Shown here: positions 44,447 to 55,605 of the stretch, piece after piece
Layout: the number at the start of each line of letters is the position of its first letter
Numbering within the stretch: the first letter of the stretch is position 1
Assembly: GCF_900100755.1 (NCBI RefSeq)
Contig: NZ_FNCI01000001.1
Coordinates: 434,001-498,000, forward strand
Length of the DNA stretch: 64,000 nt
Source: Onishia taeanensis
Lineage (GTDB): Bacteria > Pseudomonadota > Gammaproteobacteria > Pseudomonadales > Halomonadaceae
Direction of reading: 5' to 3'
Made by a program: the position numbers and the translations under genes
The notes under the pieces: model-generated
Seen by the model: the letters and a program-made list of their open reading frames with translations, nothing else
Database searches by the model: none
What the model was told of the DNA's origin: nothing

Positions 44447-46417
44447 CTATTGCTGAGCCATCAGCGAGGTGTCGTAACGCTCGTTTCGCTCCGCCTGTGT
44501 CAGCAGCGACACGTCCTGAGTGTTGCCGCCCTTGGCGAGACTCTCGAAGATCACCCGGTAGGCCATCACGGCCTGGACGTATTGGCGAGTCTCGTGGAAG
44601 GGAATGCTCTCCACGAACAGATCGAATTCCCGTGGGGCATTCTTGAGCCAGCGGTCGACCCGGTTCGGCCCGGCGTTATAGGCAGCGGTGGCGGCCAGCC
44701 GGTTGCCGCGGTAGCGCTCGATCATGTCCTGGATATAGCGGCTTCCCAGGCGGATATTGGTTTCCGGCTGGAGTACGCCATAGAGGCCAGGATCCTCGAG
44801 CCCCAGTTGGCGACTCACGTGGCGCGCGGTAGCCGGCATCAGCTGCATCAGGCCCCGGGCGCCGGCCGGTGACACCACCGTTGGATTGTAGGCACTTTCG
44901 CGGCGGGCGATGGCCATCAAGAGGTAGGGGTCGACGCCGCGGCGATTGCCCCATTGCAGGAAATCGTCGCGATAGGCCTCGGGAAAGCGCCAGTCCAGCG
45001 CATCCCAAAGGCCGGCGGCAATTGTGGTCTGCACCGCACGGGCATGCCAGCCACGGTAAGCGGCGTAGTCCGCCAGTGCCCGGGCCTTGTCAGCATCGGC
45101 ACGGGCTGCGGCGGTGTACCACTCGCTATTGGCAAGCCCGGGCTCGCCGATGCGAATCAGCGCCTCGGTGCGCTGCACGACCGGCCATTCGGCGATGCGC
45201 TCGCGGTAGGCCGCGTTATAGCTGACACGCTCCAGGTTCAAGGCATAGGGGACATCGAGACGGTCGGCGGCGGCGAAGCCGAAGAAGCTGCGCTCGCCGG
45301 CGGCAGCCCGGAAGGCCTCGGCGGCTCCGCTGGGGTTGCCGAGCTGCTTGAGGGCGCGGCCCACCCAGTATTGCCAGCGGGCTTCGCGGCGCGGCTCGTC
45401 CGGCATGCGGTGTACCCAGTCGATCACGCCGCTCCAGTCACGTTGGTCGAGTGCCCGGCGTACCCTGAGCTCCAGCAGGTCGGTGTCGTGAAAGTCGGGG
45501 AGGGTGGCATCGACCCAGCCGCGGTTATTGGCGACTTCGCGAACCATCGAATAGAACATCAGATCGTGTTCGATTTCCCGGCGCGCACCGGCACCGAGAT
45601 CGACGTGGGGCGCGATCTTGCGCCAAGCTTCCAGGGCCGCTTCGGTATCGGCGCGGGTGAAGCCGTGCATGGCAGCCTCGAAGAGTGCGTCGGTGCCGCG
45701 TCCCTGGGGGCCGATGCGCGTGGGCACCTGGGTGATGGCCGAGAAGTCCTGCTGCAACCGGTCCAGGGCGTCTAGCCCGGGCTGCCAGGCGCTGCCCAAC
45801 TGACGGCCTAGATAGCTCACCATGCCTGTTTCACCGTCCTGCCAGGCCAGGGTCAGGCGCTCCCATATCTCGGGGGCGCCGATCTCGCCACGCTCGCGAA
45901 GGGTGCGAAACAGCGGGTCACAGGCGTCGGGCTGAGAGTGACCGACACGCCACAGGTCGCGCCCGCCGTTGGCGGCATCCACGGGGCGGGTATCCAGCAA
46001 GGCGGTATAGTAGTAGCAGCGGCGCTGGGCGCCACGCGGCTCGCCGTTGCTGATCTCGCGCAGGCTTTCAAAGCGCCCGGCCTTGCCGTAACGGCTTATG
46101 GCTTCGCCGCGCATCCAGTCGGCCAGCGGCGAGTCGTCGTATCGGGCCATGAAGTCTTGCACCTGCGATGCCGGCGCATTGGGCAGGCGTGACAGCAGGC
46201 GGTGATATTCCACGTAGCCCTCGAGGACATGGCCATCGATGGCCGCCTGGTCAATACGCGAGAATTCCTTTGCCCTGGCGGCCTCCAGGGCATCACGCAT
46301 GGCCATATCCTGTGTTTCATCGGCCTTGGCCGCATCGACTGACAGACCGAGTGGCAGGCTGAGCGCCAGGCTTGCCAGCAGGGCCGGCCAATGCCGGGAG
46401 ATGAGGAAGCGTCGCAT
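44447..46417 (-). CDS. slt: Soluble lytic murein transglycosylase
   Basis: A 656-residue periplasmic enzyme that cleaves peptidoglycan to anhydro-muropeptides. A signal peptide (LALSLPLGLSVDAAKA) is followed by a long alpha-superhelical region of about 440 residues and a C-terminal SLT domain. The catalytic Glu is in ARRESAYNPTVVSPAGARG and the motif GLMQLMPATARHV follows; AYNAGPNRVDRWL is also conserved. Length and architecture match Slt70. Confidence 0.93.
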   Translation of the reverse strand: MRRFLISRHWPALLASLALSLPLGLSVDAAKADETQDMAMRDALEAARAKEFSRIDQAAIDGHVLEGYVEYHRLLSRLPNAPASQVQDFMARYDDSPLADWMRGEAISRYGKAGRFESLREISNGEPRGAQRRCYYYTALLDTRPVDAANGGRDLWRVGHSQPDACDPLFRTLRERGEIGAPEIWERLTLAWQDGETGMVSYLGRQLGSAWQPGLDALDRLQQDFSAITQVPTRIGPQGRGTDALFEAAMHGFTRADTEAALEAWRKIAPHVDLGAGARREIEHDLMFYSMVREVANNRGWVDATLPDFHDTDLLELRVRRALDQRDWSGVIDWVHRMPDEPRREARWQYWVGRALKQLGNPSGAAEAFRAAAGERSFFGFAAADRLDVPYALNLERVSYNAAYRERIAEWPVVQRTEALIRIGEPGLANSEWYTAAARADADKARALADYAAYRGWHARAVQTTIAAGLWDALDWRFPEAYRDDFLQWGNRRGVDPYLLMAIARRESAYNPTVVSPAGARGLMQLMPATARHVSRQLGLEDPGLYGVLQPETNIRLGSRYIQDMIERYRGNRLAATAAYNAGPNRVDRWLKNAPREFDLFVESIPFHETRQYVQAVMAYRVIFESLAKGGNTQDVSLLTQAERNERYDTSLMAQQ

Positions 46418-46694
46418 TGAGGATTCTCCAGAGTCGCGCCATGCATTACCGCCATTTTCGCCGATGCATGAGGCGTTGAGTAGTGTCGCCAGCTTTCGAC
46501 AGGTGGTGATGGCTCAGGTGTCTAGGGCATCGTTGCCAGAAGTGGTTGTCAGGAGCGAAAGCGCTTTGACAGTCCGCCTAACCCTGGCGGCAGTTTAAGC
46601 GGGTGACACTTGGGGAGGGCAAGAGGTCTAATGAACGAGCATGCGCACCAAGTATGCCGCAAACAGCAACCGGGGCGGTCAGGAGGAGAGCAAC

Positions 46695-47012
46695 ATGGCA
46701 GGATCATCGTCAGGAGGCAAGGGCTGGCTTGGCCGGCGTGGCCGATCACTTGCGCGCATTGGGCGGGCCTTGCGCTCGTTCGTGCCCATGCTTGGCGATG
46801 TGCTAGCCGGGCGCTATCGACCGGTGCCCTGGCGAGCCATCGGCTGCATGACGGCTGCAGTGGCCTATCTGCTTTCCCCCCTGGACCTGATTCCCGATGT
46901 CTTTCTGGTGTTGGGGCTGGCTGATGACGCCCTGATCGTCGGCTGGCTGCTATCTCGGGTCGACCACCATCTGGCGCCTTATCATGCTTGGCGGGCGGGC
47001 CGTAACGACTAG
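46695..47012 (+). CDS. YkvA family protein (DUF1232)
   Basis: A 105-residue protein. The C-terminal half has the DUF1232 pattern: VAYLLSPLDLIPDVFLVLGL, then ADDALIVGWLLSRV, probably one or two short membrane helices. The N-terminal 30 residues are basic and flexible. The ATG 46695 has gtcaggaggagagcaac in front of it, a strong ribosome site; earlier starts lack one. Function unknown. Confidence 0.85.
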   Translation: MAGSSSGGKGWLGRRGRSLARIGRALRSFVPMLGDVLAGRYRPVPWRAIGCMTAAVAYLLSPLDLIPDVFLVLGLADDALIVGWLLSRVDHHLAPYHAWRAGRND

Positions 47013-47198
47013 CTGCCGGCCTGGCCGCTTAGACCCGTCGCCATTTCCCTCTCCCGCCTTTACCAACTCCATGCCATCCAGTTGATTCGGTAGGCTTGAA
47101 AAGCCCGTACAGGGCCCCATATTTCGATCACGTTACCGATACAGGCGCGTTGCCTCGGCAGCCGCCCCCAATGCTGAGATCGATGAGGGACTCGTTAC

Positions 47199-49103
47199 AT
47201 GTCTACCGTCACCCATGAAGAAACCCTGGGCTTCCAGACCGAAGTCAAACAGCTATTGAATCTGATGATTCACTCCCTGTATTCCAACCGGGAGATCTTC
47301 CTGCGTGAGATGATTTCCAACGCCGCCGATGCCTGCGACAAGCTGCGCTATCAGGCGTTGGATAACGATGCGCTCTACGAAGGCGACAGCGAACTGCGTA
47401 TCGAGATCGAGCACGATGCCAAGGCCGGCACCGTCACCGTGCGCGATAACGGCATTGGCATGAGCCGTGAAGACGTGATCCAGAACCTCGGTACCATCGC
47501 CAAGAGCGGTACCGCCGACTTTCTGCAGCAGCTCTCCGGCGAGCAGCAGAAAGATGCTCGCCTGATCGGTCAGTTTGGCGTTGGCTTCTATTCCGGCTTC
47601 ATCGTTGCCGATGAGGTCACCGTGCGCACGCGTCGCGCCGACCTGCCCAAGGACGCCGGCGTCGAGTGGCGTTCGAAAGGCGAGGGCGAATTCACCATCG
47701 CCGACATCGACCGTGAGGTGCGCGGCACCGAGATCGTGCTGCATCTCAAGGAAGACGCTCAGGAGTACGCCGACGACTTCCGTCTCAAGAACCTGGTGCG
47801 CAAGTATTCCGACCACATCGAAGTGCCGGTGCGCATGCCCAAGACCGAGACGGCCAAGGACGATGAAGGCAACGAGATCGAAGGCAGCGAGGTCGAGACC
47901 TGGGAAACCGTCAACGAAGCGACCGCGCTCTGGGTGCGTCCCAAGGCCGAGATCAGCGACGATGAGTATAAGGCGTTCTACAAGCACGTCTCCCACGATT
48001 TCAGCGATCCGCTGACCTGGAGCCACAACCGGGTCGAAGGCAAGCTCGAGTATACCAGCCTGCTCTATGTGCCGGGTCGCGCGCCCTTCGATCTCTACGA
48101 GCGTGACGGTGCCCGTGGCCTCAAGCTCTATGTGCAGCGCGTCTTCATCATGGACGACGCCGAGCAGTTCCTGCCGCTATACCTGCGCTTCATCAAGGGT
48201 GTGATCGACACCAAGGACCTGTCGCTGAACGTGTCCCGCGAGCTGCTCCAGCAGGACCCGCAGGTCGACAAGATGAAGGCGGCCCTGACCAAGCGCGGCC
48301 TGGACATGCTCAAGAAGCTGGCCAAGGACGACGAACAGTATCAGACCTTCTGGAACACCTTCGGCACCGTGCTGAAGGAGGGCCCGGCCGAGGATCACGC
48401 CAACCGCGACAAGATCGCCGGCCTGCTGCGCTTCGCCTCGACCCATACCGACAGCTCGACTCAGGATCAGTCGCTGGCGTCTTACGTCGAGCGCATGAAG
48501 GAAGGCCAGCAGAAGATCTATTACATCGTGGCCGACAGCTTCAATGCGGCCAAGCACAGCCCGCACCTGGAGATCTTCCGCAAGAAGGGCATCGAGGTGC
48601 TGCTGCTCTCCGATCGTATCGATGAGTGGCTGATGAGCCACCTCACCGAGTTCGACGGCAAGTCCATGGTCGACGTCGCCAAGGGCGATCTTGATCTGGG
48701 TGAGATCGAAGACGAAGAAGAGAAGAAGGCACAGGAAGAGACCGCCAAGTCCAAGGAAGACCTGGTCAAGCGCGTCAAGGAAGCGCTGGGTGAAGAGGTT
48801 CAGGAAGTCAAGGTGACCCATCGCCTGACCGATTCTCCGGCCTGCGTGGTGCTGCCGGAGCACGAGATGGGCTTCCAGATGCGCCGCATCATGGAGGCCG
48901 CTGGCCAGCCGATGCCGGAGGTCAAGCCGATCCTCGAGCTCAACCCGGATCACGTGCTGGTCGGCCGTCTCGAGAGCGCCGATGGCGAGGCCTTCAGCGA
49001 CCTGTCGCGTATCCTGCTCGATCAGGCGATCATCGCCGAGGGCGGTCATCTCGATGATCCGGCCGCTTACGTCAAGCGTCTCAATACGCTGCTGATGGCA
49101 TAA
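47199..49103 (+). CDS. htpG: Molecular chaperone HtpG (Hsp90)
   Basis: A 634-residue cytoplasmic chaperone. The N-terminal GHKL ATPase carries [38 protein letters not shown] and [11 protein letters not shown]. The middle domain contains [20 protein letters not shown] and the catalytic Arg region [11 protein letters not shown]. The C-terminal dimerisation domain is complete. It stands alone and ends in a strong terminator. Confidence 0.96.
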   Translation: MSTVTHEETLGFQTEVKQLLNLMIHSLYSNREIFLREMISNAADACDKLRYQALDNDALYEGDSELRIEIEHDAKAGTVTVRDNGIGMSREDVIQNLGTIAKSGTADFLQQLSGEQQKDARLIGQFGVGFYSGFIVADEVTVRTRRADLPKDAGVEWRSKGEGEFTIADIDREVRGTEIVLHLKEDAQEYADDFRLKNLVRKYSDHIEVPVRMPKTETAKDDEGNEIEGSEVETWETVNEATALWVRPKAEISDDEYKAFYKHVSHDFSDPLTWSHNRVEGKLEYTSLLYVPGRAPFDLYERDGARGLKLYVQRVFIMDDAEQFLPLYLRFIKGVIDTKDLSLNVSRELLQQDPQVDKMKAALTKRGLDMLKKLAKDDEQYQTFWNTFGTVLKEGPAEDHANRDKIAGLLRFASTHTDSSTQDQSLASYVERMKEGQQKIYYIVADSFNAAKHSPHLEIFRKKGIEVLLLSDRIDEWLMSHLTEFDGKSMVDVAKGDLDLGEIEDEEEKKAQEETAKSKEDLVKRVKEALGEEVQEVKVTHRLTDSPACVVLPEHEMGFQMRRIMEAAGQPMPEVKPILELNPDHVLVGRLESADGEAFSDLSRILLDQAIIAEGGHLDDPAAYVKRLNTLLMA

Positions 49104-49156
49104 GCGTCATGCGCTGATATCGGCTCGCCGCGCTTCCCGCGGTGAGTCGCTGCCAG

Positions 49157-49190
49157 CCCCGTCAGGTTCGCCTGGCGGGGTTTTCTGTTT
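49157..49190 (+). terminator. Rho-independent terminator of htpG
   Basis: A 10-bp stem (ccccgtcagg / cctggcgggg, one G-T pair) with loop ttcg, followed by ttttctgttt. Confidence 0.88.
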
Positions 49191-49367
49191 GTGCGGTGCA
49201 AAATAGCTCGGTGATTCGGCCAATGCCTGATAATCTTGCCCGCTGATTACCAGTGGGCCTTTGGGCATACCTGCCCGCGGCCTTTTATGCGCCTTGATAG
49301 TGGATGAGAGGCATCCTCGTACGACCTTCAAGCAGGATGGCCCTCACCCCCCGTTAGCGGAGTCCTG

Positions 49368-50156
49368 ATGATGCGCTATTTACCTCTCTGGTGTTTGCTG
49401 TCGTCGCCCTCGCGCGCTCGACGCCTGCCGGCTGCGTTACTGGCAGTGAGTCTTTTGGTTGCCCTGGTGGCCATGCCGCCGGTAGCGGTGTCCCAGCCCG
49501 CTGAGGCTCGTCCCGTTGTCGAGGCGCAAACGGCCGAGGCGGTAACGCTGCCGGACCTGCGGCAACTGCCGGCAGGGCCTCGGCGCAAGGATGCGTTCCT
49601 TCAGGTGCTGGTGCCCATCGTCGAGGCCGAGAACTCCCAGCTCGCCGCCCGTCGAGAGTGGCTGCTGGCGCTCGCCGAGCGCGACACGCCTTGGACCTCC
49701 GCCGAGCGTGAACGAGTAGCGGCGCTGTGTAAGGACTATGCGCTGGACTGTGCGCCCGGCGAGATCAATGCCCTGCTGCTCAAGCGGGTCGCGCCGGTGC
49801 CGCTGGAAATGGTCGCCGTGCAGGCGGTGGAAGAGTCCGGCTGGGGAACGTCGCGGCTGGCACGCCAGAACAACAACCTCTTTGGCATGCGCACCAGCAG
49901 CGGCCGCTACCGGTCCTTCGATAGTCTTCAGGACGCCGTGCGGGCCTATCTCAAGAATCTGAATACCCATCGCGCTTACGCGGCCCTGCGCTCGCGTCGT
50001 GCCCAGTTGTCGGCGCAAGGCGAGGTGCCCCCGGAGGCGCTGATCGCCACCCTCAAAGACTATGCGACCCGTGCCGACTATCAGCACGTGCTGCTGTCGC
50101 TGCTGCGCACCAATGCCGAGCGAATTCGCCGCCATGCGGGCGACACGCCGGCCTGA
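49368..50156 (+). CDS. Bax-like glucosaminidase domain protein
   Basis: A 262-residue exported protein with a long hydrophobic N-terminus (LPAALLAVSLLVALVAMPPV) acting as signal peptide or anchor. The C-terminal half is a glucosaminidase domain: MVAVQAVEESGWGTSRLARQ with the probable catalytic Glu, NNNLFGMRTSSGRYRSFDS, then LKNLNTHRAYAALR. It resembles the E. coli Bax protein, a predicted peptidoglycan hydrolase. ATG codons at 49368 and 49371 are both possible starts. Confidence 0.83.
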   Translation: MMRYLPLWCLLSSPSRARRLPAALLAVSLLVALVAMPPVAVSQPAEARPVVEAQTAEAVTLPDLRQLPAGPRRKDAFLQVLVPIVEAENSQLAARREWLLALAERDTPWTSAERERVAALCKDYALDCAPGEINALLLKRVAPVPLEMVAVQAVEESGWGTSRLARQNNNLFGMRTSSGRYRSFDSLQDAVRAYLKNLNTHRAYAALRSRRAQLSAQGEVPPEALIATLKDYATRADYQHVLLSLLRTNAERIRRHAGDTPA

Positions 50157-50214
50157 CGAGACGCTTTGGCCCTTGGCCTGAGCGTGCCGATATCAGCCTG
50201 TCGAACAGCATCAT

Positions 50215-50247
50215 GACGCCTTCCCGGCTTATGCCGCGGGAGGCGTC
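50215..50247 (+). other. Hairpin downstream of the glucosaminidase gene
   Basis: Arms gacgccttccc and gggaggcgtc form an imperfect stem. A T-run is lacking, so any terminator role is weak. Confidence 0.35.
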
Positions 50248-50408
50248 GTCGTTTACGGCTCAAGTGCAACCGAGCGTTGAGCGTCGCGGCCTTTGTCTCA
50301 GCAGCAAGCCAAGCAAACGCCTATGCTTGCATGAATAGGTGCCGGATATCGGCCCGTGGAGCGTGCTGGTCGAGGTAACTTTTTTCAGGACAGGCGACGG
50401 AGGTAGTG

Positions 50409-51008
50409 ATGGTGCGCCAGTCAAGCAATGCACGGTTGCGTCTCTATGATGCCAGGGATGATGCGGCGGCTCTGCTGCTGATCGATCTTCAGAAGGCCGT
50501 CGATGATGTCGATCACAATGGCATCCATAGCAATCCAGTTCTCGACGACCGAGTGGATGAACTATTGAGGTGCTGGCGGGGTGGCAACGGACACATCGTG
50601 CATGTCCGGCATTTTTCCCATACACCCGGGTCCCTGTATCGCTCCGGCCATGCCGGGGCCGAATTCAAGGCCTCGGCGATGCCCCTTGCCGGCGAGCGTA
50701 TCGTCACCAAGCACGTCGAAAGCCCCTTCATCGGCACGGATCTCGATATCTGGTTGAGGCGTCATGGCATATCGCGGCTGGTGGTGGCGGGTGTATCTAC
50801 CGGCCATGCCGTGTCGACCGCTGCTCGCCATGCCCACTGCCTGGATTTTGGCGTGGTCGTGGTCGCGGATGCCTGTGCAAGCTTTGCCATCGACGATCTC
50901 GACGGGCAACCCTTGGCCGCAGAGGACGTGCAGCGTTTCAGCTTGGCGTTGCTGGGAAGCCACTACGCGCGGATCAGCTCGACCCAGGAAGTGGTGCAGC
51001 AGTTTTGA
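50409..51008 (+). CDS. Isochorismatase-fold protein lacking the catalytic cysteine
   Basis: A 199-residue protein of the cysteine hydrolase (isochorismatase-like) family. The triad Asp (Asp 26 in LLLIDLQKA) and Lys (Lys 101 in RIVTKHVESPFIGTDLD) are present. The nucleophile position in GVSTGHAVSTAARHAHCLDF is Ala 134, where active members have Cys in the pattern ACVESTAR. Hydrolysis of the usual kind is therefore unlikely; a regulatory or binding role is possible. The ATG 50409 has ggagg at ideal spacing. It is monocistronic, 252 nt after the glucosaminidase gene. Confidence 0.8.
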   Translation: MVRQSSNARLRLYDARDDAAALLLIDLQKAVDDVDHNGIHSNPVLDDRVDELLRCWRGGNGHIVHVRHFSHTPGSLYRSGHAGAEFKASAMPLAGERIVTKHVESPFIGTDLDIWLRRHGISRLVVAGVSTGHAVSTAARHAHCLDFGVVVVADACASFAIDDLDGQPLAAEDVQRFSLALLGSHYARISSTQEVVQQF

Positions 51009-51397
51009 TTCGCCACGTTTTTAGGCGCGCTTTTTGCTGGCGATAAATCGGCGAGAGGGGAAGGAAAAGCAGCAATAACGCTTTCATTATGGCACTCATA
51101 ACGATTATGCCAGGTTGGTGAGTCCGGTTTTTTCATTATTTATCAATTAGTTGGGCAGAACTACTAACATAACAAGTACGTTATGGATGCCATAACTGTA
51201 TATTTATAAAGGATTTTTTCTCGTAACCCCTTGCCTTTGCGTTGTTTTCTCCAAACACTGCTGTATCGCAAAGGGTGACCAAGGGCTGATCGGACTGACG
51301 TGTTACCCCGGATATCCATACCCATATCGACTCATTCCCGCCGTTTTTTCGGATGGCGGCCAGTTTCGCGGCGAGCGTCGCGACAGGGAGGCATAGA
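51009..51397. promoter_or_regulatory. 389-bp AT-rich upstream region of pntA with CATAAC palindromes
   Basis: No gene is present. The stretch 51060-51240 is distinctly AT-rich. Half sites CATAA(C) recur as inverted pairs: 51097-51109 (cataa, cga, ttatg), 51168-51185 (cataac, aagtac, gttatg) and the overlapping 51180-51196 (gttatgg, atg, ccataac). A TA-rich stretch at about 51197-51210 (tgtatatttataaa) could hold the -10 element. A regulator binding such palindromes probably controls pntA-pntB. Confidence 0.6.
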
Positions 51398-52969
51398 GTG
51401 AAGATCGGAGCACCAAAGGAGCGAGCCCCGGGCGAGGCGCGGGTAGCGCTGACGCCGGAGAGCGCGCAGCAGATTCAGAAACTAGGCCATGAATGCCTGA
51501 TAGAAACAGGCGCCGGTGTGGCGGCAGGCTTCGCCGATGCGGCCTATCGTGATGCCGGCGTCAGCGTGGTCGAGGATGCCAAGGCGCTCTGGGAGCAGGC
51601 CGATACCGTCATCAAGGTGCGCGAGCCCAGCGACGAGGAAGCAGACCTTCTGCACGATGGCCAGACGCTGATTTCGTTCTTCTGGCCGGCCCAGAATGAG
51701 GCGCTGCTGGAGCGCTGCCGGGCTAATGGTGCCACCGTCGTTGCCATGGATATGGTGCCGCGTATCTCCAGGGCACAGAAGATGGATGCCCTGTCGAGTA
51801 CGGCCAATATCGCCGGTTACCGCGCGGTGATCGAGGCAGGTAACCAGTTCGGGCGTTTCTTCACCGGTCAGGTCACCGCCGCCGGCAAGGTGCCGCCGGC
51901 CAAGGTGTTGGTCGTCGGCGCCGGGGTGGCGGGGCTTGCCGCCATCGGCACAGCCACCAGCCTCGGCGCTGTGGTGCGGGCCTTCGACGTGCGCCCCGAA
52001 GTGGCCGAGCAAATCGAGTCCATGGGCGCTGAGTTCTTGTTTCTCGACTTCGAGGACAGCCAGGACGGTTCCGAGAGTGGCGGCTATGCGGCCCCTTCCA
52101 GTCCGGAGTTTCGCGAAAAGCAGCTGGCCTGTTTCCGCGAGCAGGCGCCGGACGTGGATATCGTCATCACCACCGCGCTGATCCCCGGCAAACCGGCGCC
52201 CAAACTGTGGCTCGAGGACATGGTCGAGGCCATGAAACCGGGCTCGGTGATCGTCGACCTGGCCGCCGAGAAGGGCGGTAACTGTGACCTGACCGTGCCG
52301 GACGAACGCATCGTCACCGATAAAGGCGTGATCGTGGTCGGCTATACCGATTTCCCGTCACGCATGGCGACGCAGTCCTCACTGCTTTATGCCACCAATA
52401 TTCGCCACATGTTGACCGACCTGACCCCTGAGAAAGACGGCGTGGTCAATCACAACATGGAGGATGATGTTATCCGCGGGTCCACGGTGACCCACGCCGG
52501 TGAAATCACATTCCCGCCGCCGCCGCCCAAGGTCAAGGCGATCGGCGCGTCCAAGCCCAAGCAGAAGGAAAAAGAGCCCACTCACGAGGAGAAAAAGGCC
52601 GCCGAACATGCCGCCTTCGTCACTCAGACCAAGCGCCAGGTAGGCATGCTGGCGGTGGGCGGCGCTGTGATGTGGCTGCTTGGCCAGGTGGCGCCGGCCT
52701 CCTTTATGCAGCATTTCATCGTCTTCGCCCTGGCTTGCTTCGTGGGTTTTCAGGTGATTTGGAACGTCAGCCATTCGCTGCACACCCCGCTGATGGCGGT
52801 GACCAATGCGATCTCCGGCATCGTCATTCTCGGCGCCGTGCTACAGATCGGCTCCGGCAACTGGCTGGTAGGACTGCTCGCCAGTATTTCGGTGCTGATC
52901 GCCTCCATCAATATCGTGGGCGGCTTCCAGGTGACACGCCGGATGCTGGCCATGTTCCAGAAATCCTGA
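51398..52969 (+). CDS. pntA: NAD(P) transhydrogenase subunit alpha
   Basis: A 523-residue subunit that binds NAD(H) and couples hydride transfer to proton movement across the inner membrane. The N-terminal domain resembles alanine dehydrogenase ([40 protein letters not shown]); a charged linker is followed by about four membrane helices at the C-terminus ([20 protein letters not shown]). The start is GTG 51398, with gggaggcata upstream, matching the family N-terminus; a longer frame is unsupported. It is followed 16 nt later by pntB. Confidence 0.94.
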   Translation: MKIGAPKERAPGEARVALTPESAQQIQKLGHECLIETGAGVAAGFADAAYRDAGVSVVEDAKALWEQADTVIKVREPSDEEADLLHDGQTLISFFWPAQNEALLERCRANGATVVAMDMVPRISRAQKMDALSSTANIAGYRAVIEAGNQFGRFFTGQVTAAGKVPPAKVLVVGAGVAGLAAIGTATSLGAVVRAFDVRPEVAEQIESMGAEFLFLDFEDSQDGSESGGYAAPSSPEFREKQLACFREQAPDVDIVITTALIPGKPAPKLWLEDMVEAMKPGSVIVDLAAEKGGNCDLTVPDERIVTDKGVIVVGYTDFPSRMATQSSLLYATNIRHMLTDLTPEKDGVVNHNMEDDVIRGSTVTHAGEITFPPPPPKVKAIGASKPKQKEKEPTHEEKKAAEHAAFVTQTKRQVGMLAVGGAVMWLLGQVAPASFMQHFIVFALACFVGFQVIWNVSHSLHTPLMAVTNAISGIVILGAVLQIGSGNWLVGLLASISVLIASINIVGGFQVTRRMLAMFQKS

Positions 52970-52985
52970 ATCGCGGAGAATCGAA

Positions 52986-54428
52986 ATGTTGGGTCAAGAA
53001 GTCGTTTCTGCCGCGGCGATCGCGGCAAGTGTGTTGTTCATCCTCTCGCTTGGGGGCTTGAGCAATCAGGAAAAGGCCAAGCGAGCGGTGTGGTATGGCA
53101 TCGTCGGCATGGCGTTGGGGGTCGGCGCTACGATGTTCGGTCCGGGCATCGGTGGCTATGGCTGGATGATTCCGATGATGTTGATCGGTGCCGCTATCGG
53201 CACGGTGGTGGCCAGAAGGGTCGACATGACCGAGATGCCGCAACTCGTGGCGGCGCTGCATTCCTTCGTCGGCTTGGCCGCGGTATTCGTCGGCTGGAAC
53301 GCCGACCTGGAGCGGCGTCGCGTGCTGGCGGCACAGCTCGCCGAGTCCGGCACCGATGGCTTCTCCGCCTTCGCCGCCACCCTGGCGTTGAAGACGCCGG
53401 CCGAGTTGACCTTTCTGCAGGTCGAGGTGGTGCTTGGTGTCTTCATCGGTGCGGTGACCTTCACCGGTTCGGTGATCGCCTTCGGTAAGCTCGCCGGCAA
53501 GGTCGACGGCAAGCCGCGCCAGTTCCCCGGCGGCCACTGGCTGAATGCCGGGGCGGCGATCCTGTCGCTGCTGCTGGCCATCGCCTACCTCAACGGGGCC
53601 GGCTTCTGGACCCTGCTAGTGCTGGCGCTGCTGGCCTTCTTCATCGGCTGGCACCTGATCATGGGTATCGGCGGCGCCGACATGCCGGTAGTCGTCTCCA
53701 TGCTCAACAGCTATTCCGGCTGGGCGGCGGCGGCCATCGGCTTCACGCTCTCCAATGATCTGCTGATCGTCACCGGTGCCCTGGTGGGCTCGTCGGGGGC
53801 CATTCTGTCCTACATCATGTGCAAGGCGATGAACCGCAACTTCATCAACGTGATCCTGGGCGGTTTCGGGGGCAGCAAGGGCGAGGCGGCCGAGATCGAG
53901 GGCGAGCAGGTGTCCATCGATACCGGCGGCGTGGCCAGCGCGCTGAACGATGCCGATAGCGTCATCATCGTGCCGGGTTACGGCATGGCGGTGGCCCAGG
54001 CGCAGAACGCGGTCAGCGAACTGACCCGCAAGCTGCGCAGCGCCGGCAAGAATGTGCGCTTCGGCATCCATCCGGTGGCCGGGCGACTGCCGGGGCACAT
54101 GAACGTGCTGCTTGCTGAAGCGCGGGTGCCCTATGACATCGTCATGGAGATGGACGAGATCAACGATGACTTCGCCGAGACCGACGTGGTGATCGTCATC
54201 GGCTCCAACGACATCGTCAATCCGGCCGCGCAGGAAGATCCGGCAAGCCCCATCGCCGGTATGCCGGTGCTCAAGGTGTGGGAGGCCAAGCAGGTCTTTG
54301 TCTGCAAGCGTGGGCAGGGCACCGGCTACTCCGGCATCGAGAACCCGCTGTTCTTCAAGGAGAACACTCGGATGCTGTTTGGCGATGCCCGTTCGAGCAT
54401 CGACACCCTGGTGCCGATGATCGACTGA
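52986..54428 (+). CDS. pntB: NAD(P) transhydrogenase subunit beta
   Basis: A 480-residue partner subunit with about nine membrane helices and a C-terminal NADP(H)-binding domain III. Key signatures are [40 protein letters not shown] and [18 protein letters not shown]. PntA and PntB together make NADPH from NADH using the proton gradient. The gene ends in a strong terminator. Confidence 0.95.
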   Translation: MLGQEVVSAAAIAASVLFILSLGGLSNQEKAKRAVWYGIVGMALGVGATMFGPGIGGYGWMIPMMLIGAAIGTVVARRVDMTEMPQLVAALHSFVGLAAVFVGWNADLERRRVLAAQLAESGTDGFSAFAATLALKTPAELTFLQVEVVLGVFIGAVTFTGSVIAFGKLAGKVDGKPRQFPGGHWLNAGAAILSLLLAIAYLNGAGFWTLLVLALLAFFIGWHLIMGIGGADMPVVVSMLNSYSGWAAAAIGFTLSNDLLIVTGALVGSSGAILSYIMCKAMNRNFINVILGGFGGSKGEAAEIEGEQVSIDTGGVASALNDADSVIIVPGYGMAVAQAQNAVSELTRKLRSAGKNVRFGIHPVAGRLPGHMNVLLAEARVPYDIVMEMDEINDDFAETDVVIVIGSNDIVNPAAQEDPASPIAGMPVLKVWEAKQVFVCKRGQGTGYSGIENPLFFKENTRMLFGDARSSIDTLVPMID

Positions 54429-54472
54429 GCTTCTTGATCGACCGGGCCTCGCGCCCGTCTCAGTCAGCCCAT

Positions 54473-54503
54473 AGCGGAGAGGCATTTCGGCCTCTCCGCT
54501 TTT
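54473..54503 (+). terminator. Rho-independent terminator of the pnt operon
   Basis: An 11-bp stem (agcggagaggc / gcctctccgct) with a 6-nt loop, whose last arm runs into tttc. A tacaat -10-like element for gpsA follows at 54507-54512. Confidence 0.85.
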
Positions 54504-54544
54504 CGTTACAATGAAGGGGTCTATCACTCGTCAATGGATCGAGA

Positions 54545-55600
54545 ATGTCTGATGATCGCTTGAAGGTCGCCGTGCTGGGTGGCGGCAGTTTCGGCACGGC
54601 GCTTGCCAGTATCGCGGCCGACAATGGAGCCCGTGTACACCAGTGGATGCGCGATGCCAGTCTGGCGAATGAGATCAACCGGGACCATCGCAACAGCCAT
54701 TATCTGCCGGATTACGCCATCAACCCGGCCGTGACGGCCGCAACCGACATGCGCGAGGTGCTCACCGGCGCGGAGTTGGTGCTGGTGGCGATTCCTTCCC
54801 AGGCCTTCCGCAGCGTGGTGCGCCAGGCGAGGCCCTGGCTGACCGCCGGCCAGATACTGGTCAGCACCACCAAGGGCATTCAGGCAGAAGGCTTCAAGCT
54901 GATGAGCGAGATCCTCGAGGAGGAGACCGGCTTTCCCCATATTGGCGTGATTTCCGGCCCCAACCTTGCCTCCGAGGTTGCCGACAAGCAGCTCACGGCC
55001 ACCGTGATCGCCAGTGACGACCCCTTGACGCGCACCCGGGTACAGAGCGCGCTGGGCTGCGACTATTTCCGGGTCTATGCCAGCAACGACCGTTTCGGCG
55101 TTGAGCTTGGCGGCGCACTGAAGAACATCTATGCCATCGCCGCCGGTATGGCGGCGGCCCTAGGAATGGGGGAAAACACCCGCAGCATGCTGATGACCCG
55201 GGCGCTGGCGGAAATGAGCCGTTTTGCCGTGCATCTGGGGGCCAACCCCATGACCTTTCTCGGCCTTTCCGGCGTCGGCGATTTGATCGTTACCTGCTCA
55301 TCGAAGCTTTCTCGCAATTACCGCGTCGGCTACGCCCTTGGCGAGGGGCGAACCCTCGAAGAGGCCGTCGAGGCCCTGGGGCAGGTCGCCGAAGGCGTCA
55401 ACACCGTGCACCTAGTTCATGACAAGTCCTCAGAGGAGGGCGTCTATATGCCCCTCGCCGAGGGGCTCTATCAGGTACTCTTCAATCAGGTGCCGGCCCG
55501 TGACATGGCCAAGCTGCTCATGCAGGGCGAGCAGAGTAGCGATGTGGAATTCACCCTGTCCCGCGAGGACGTCAAGGCCGCCCGGCGCCTGGAGGATTGA
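54545..55600 (+). CDS. gpsA: NAD(P)-dependent glycerol-3-phosphate dehydrogenase
   Basis: A 351-residue cytoplasmic enzyme that reduces dihydroxyacetone phosphate to glycerol 3-phosphate for phospholipids. The dinucleotide motif [20 protein letters not shown] opens the protein, [11 protein letters not shown] and [20 protein letters not shown] carry the catalytic Lys, and [20 protein letters not shown] follows. This is the biosynthetic counterpart of glpD. It is followed by sixA 5 nt later, in a likely operon. Confidence 0.95.
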   Translation: MSDDRLKVAVLGGGSFGTALASIAADNGARVHQWMRDASLANEINRDHRNSHYLPDYAINPAVTAATDMREVLTGAELVLVAIPSQAFRSVVRQARPWLTAGQILVSTTKGIQAEGFKLMSEILEEETGFPHIGVISGPNLASEVADKQLTATVIASDDPLTRTRVQSALGCDYFRVYASNDRFGVELGGALKNIYAIAAGMAAALGMGENTRSMLMTRALAEMSRFAVHLGANPMTFLGLSGVGDLIVTCSSKLSRNYRVGYALGEGRTLEEAVEALGQVAEGVNTVHLVHDKSSEEGVYMPLAEGLYQVLFNQVPARDMAKLLMQGEQSSDVEFTLSREDVKAARRLED

Positions 55601-55605
55601 ACGCG

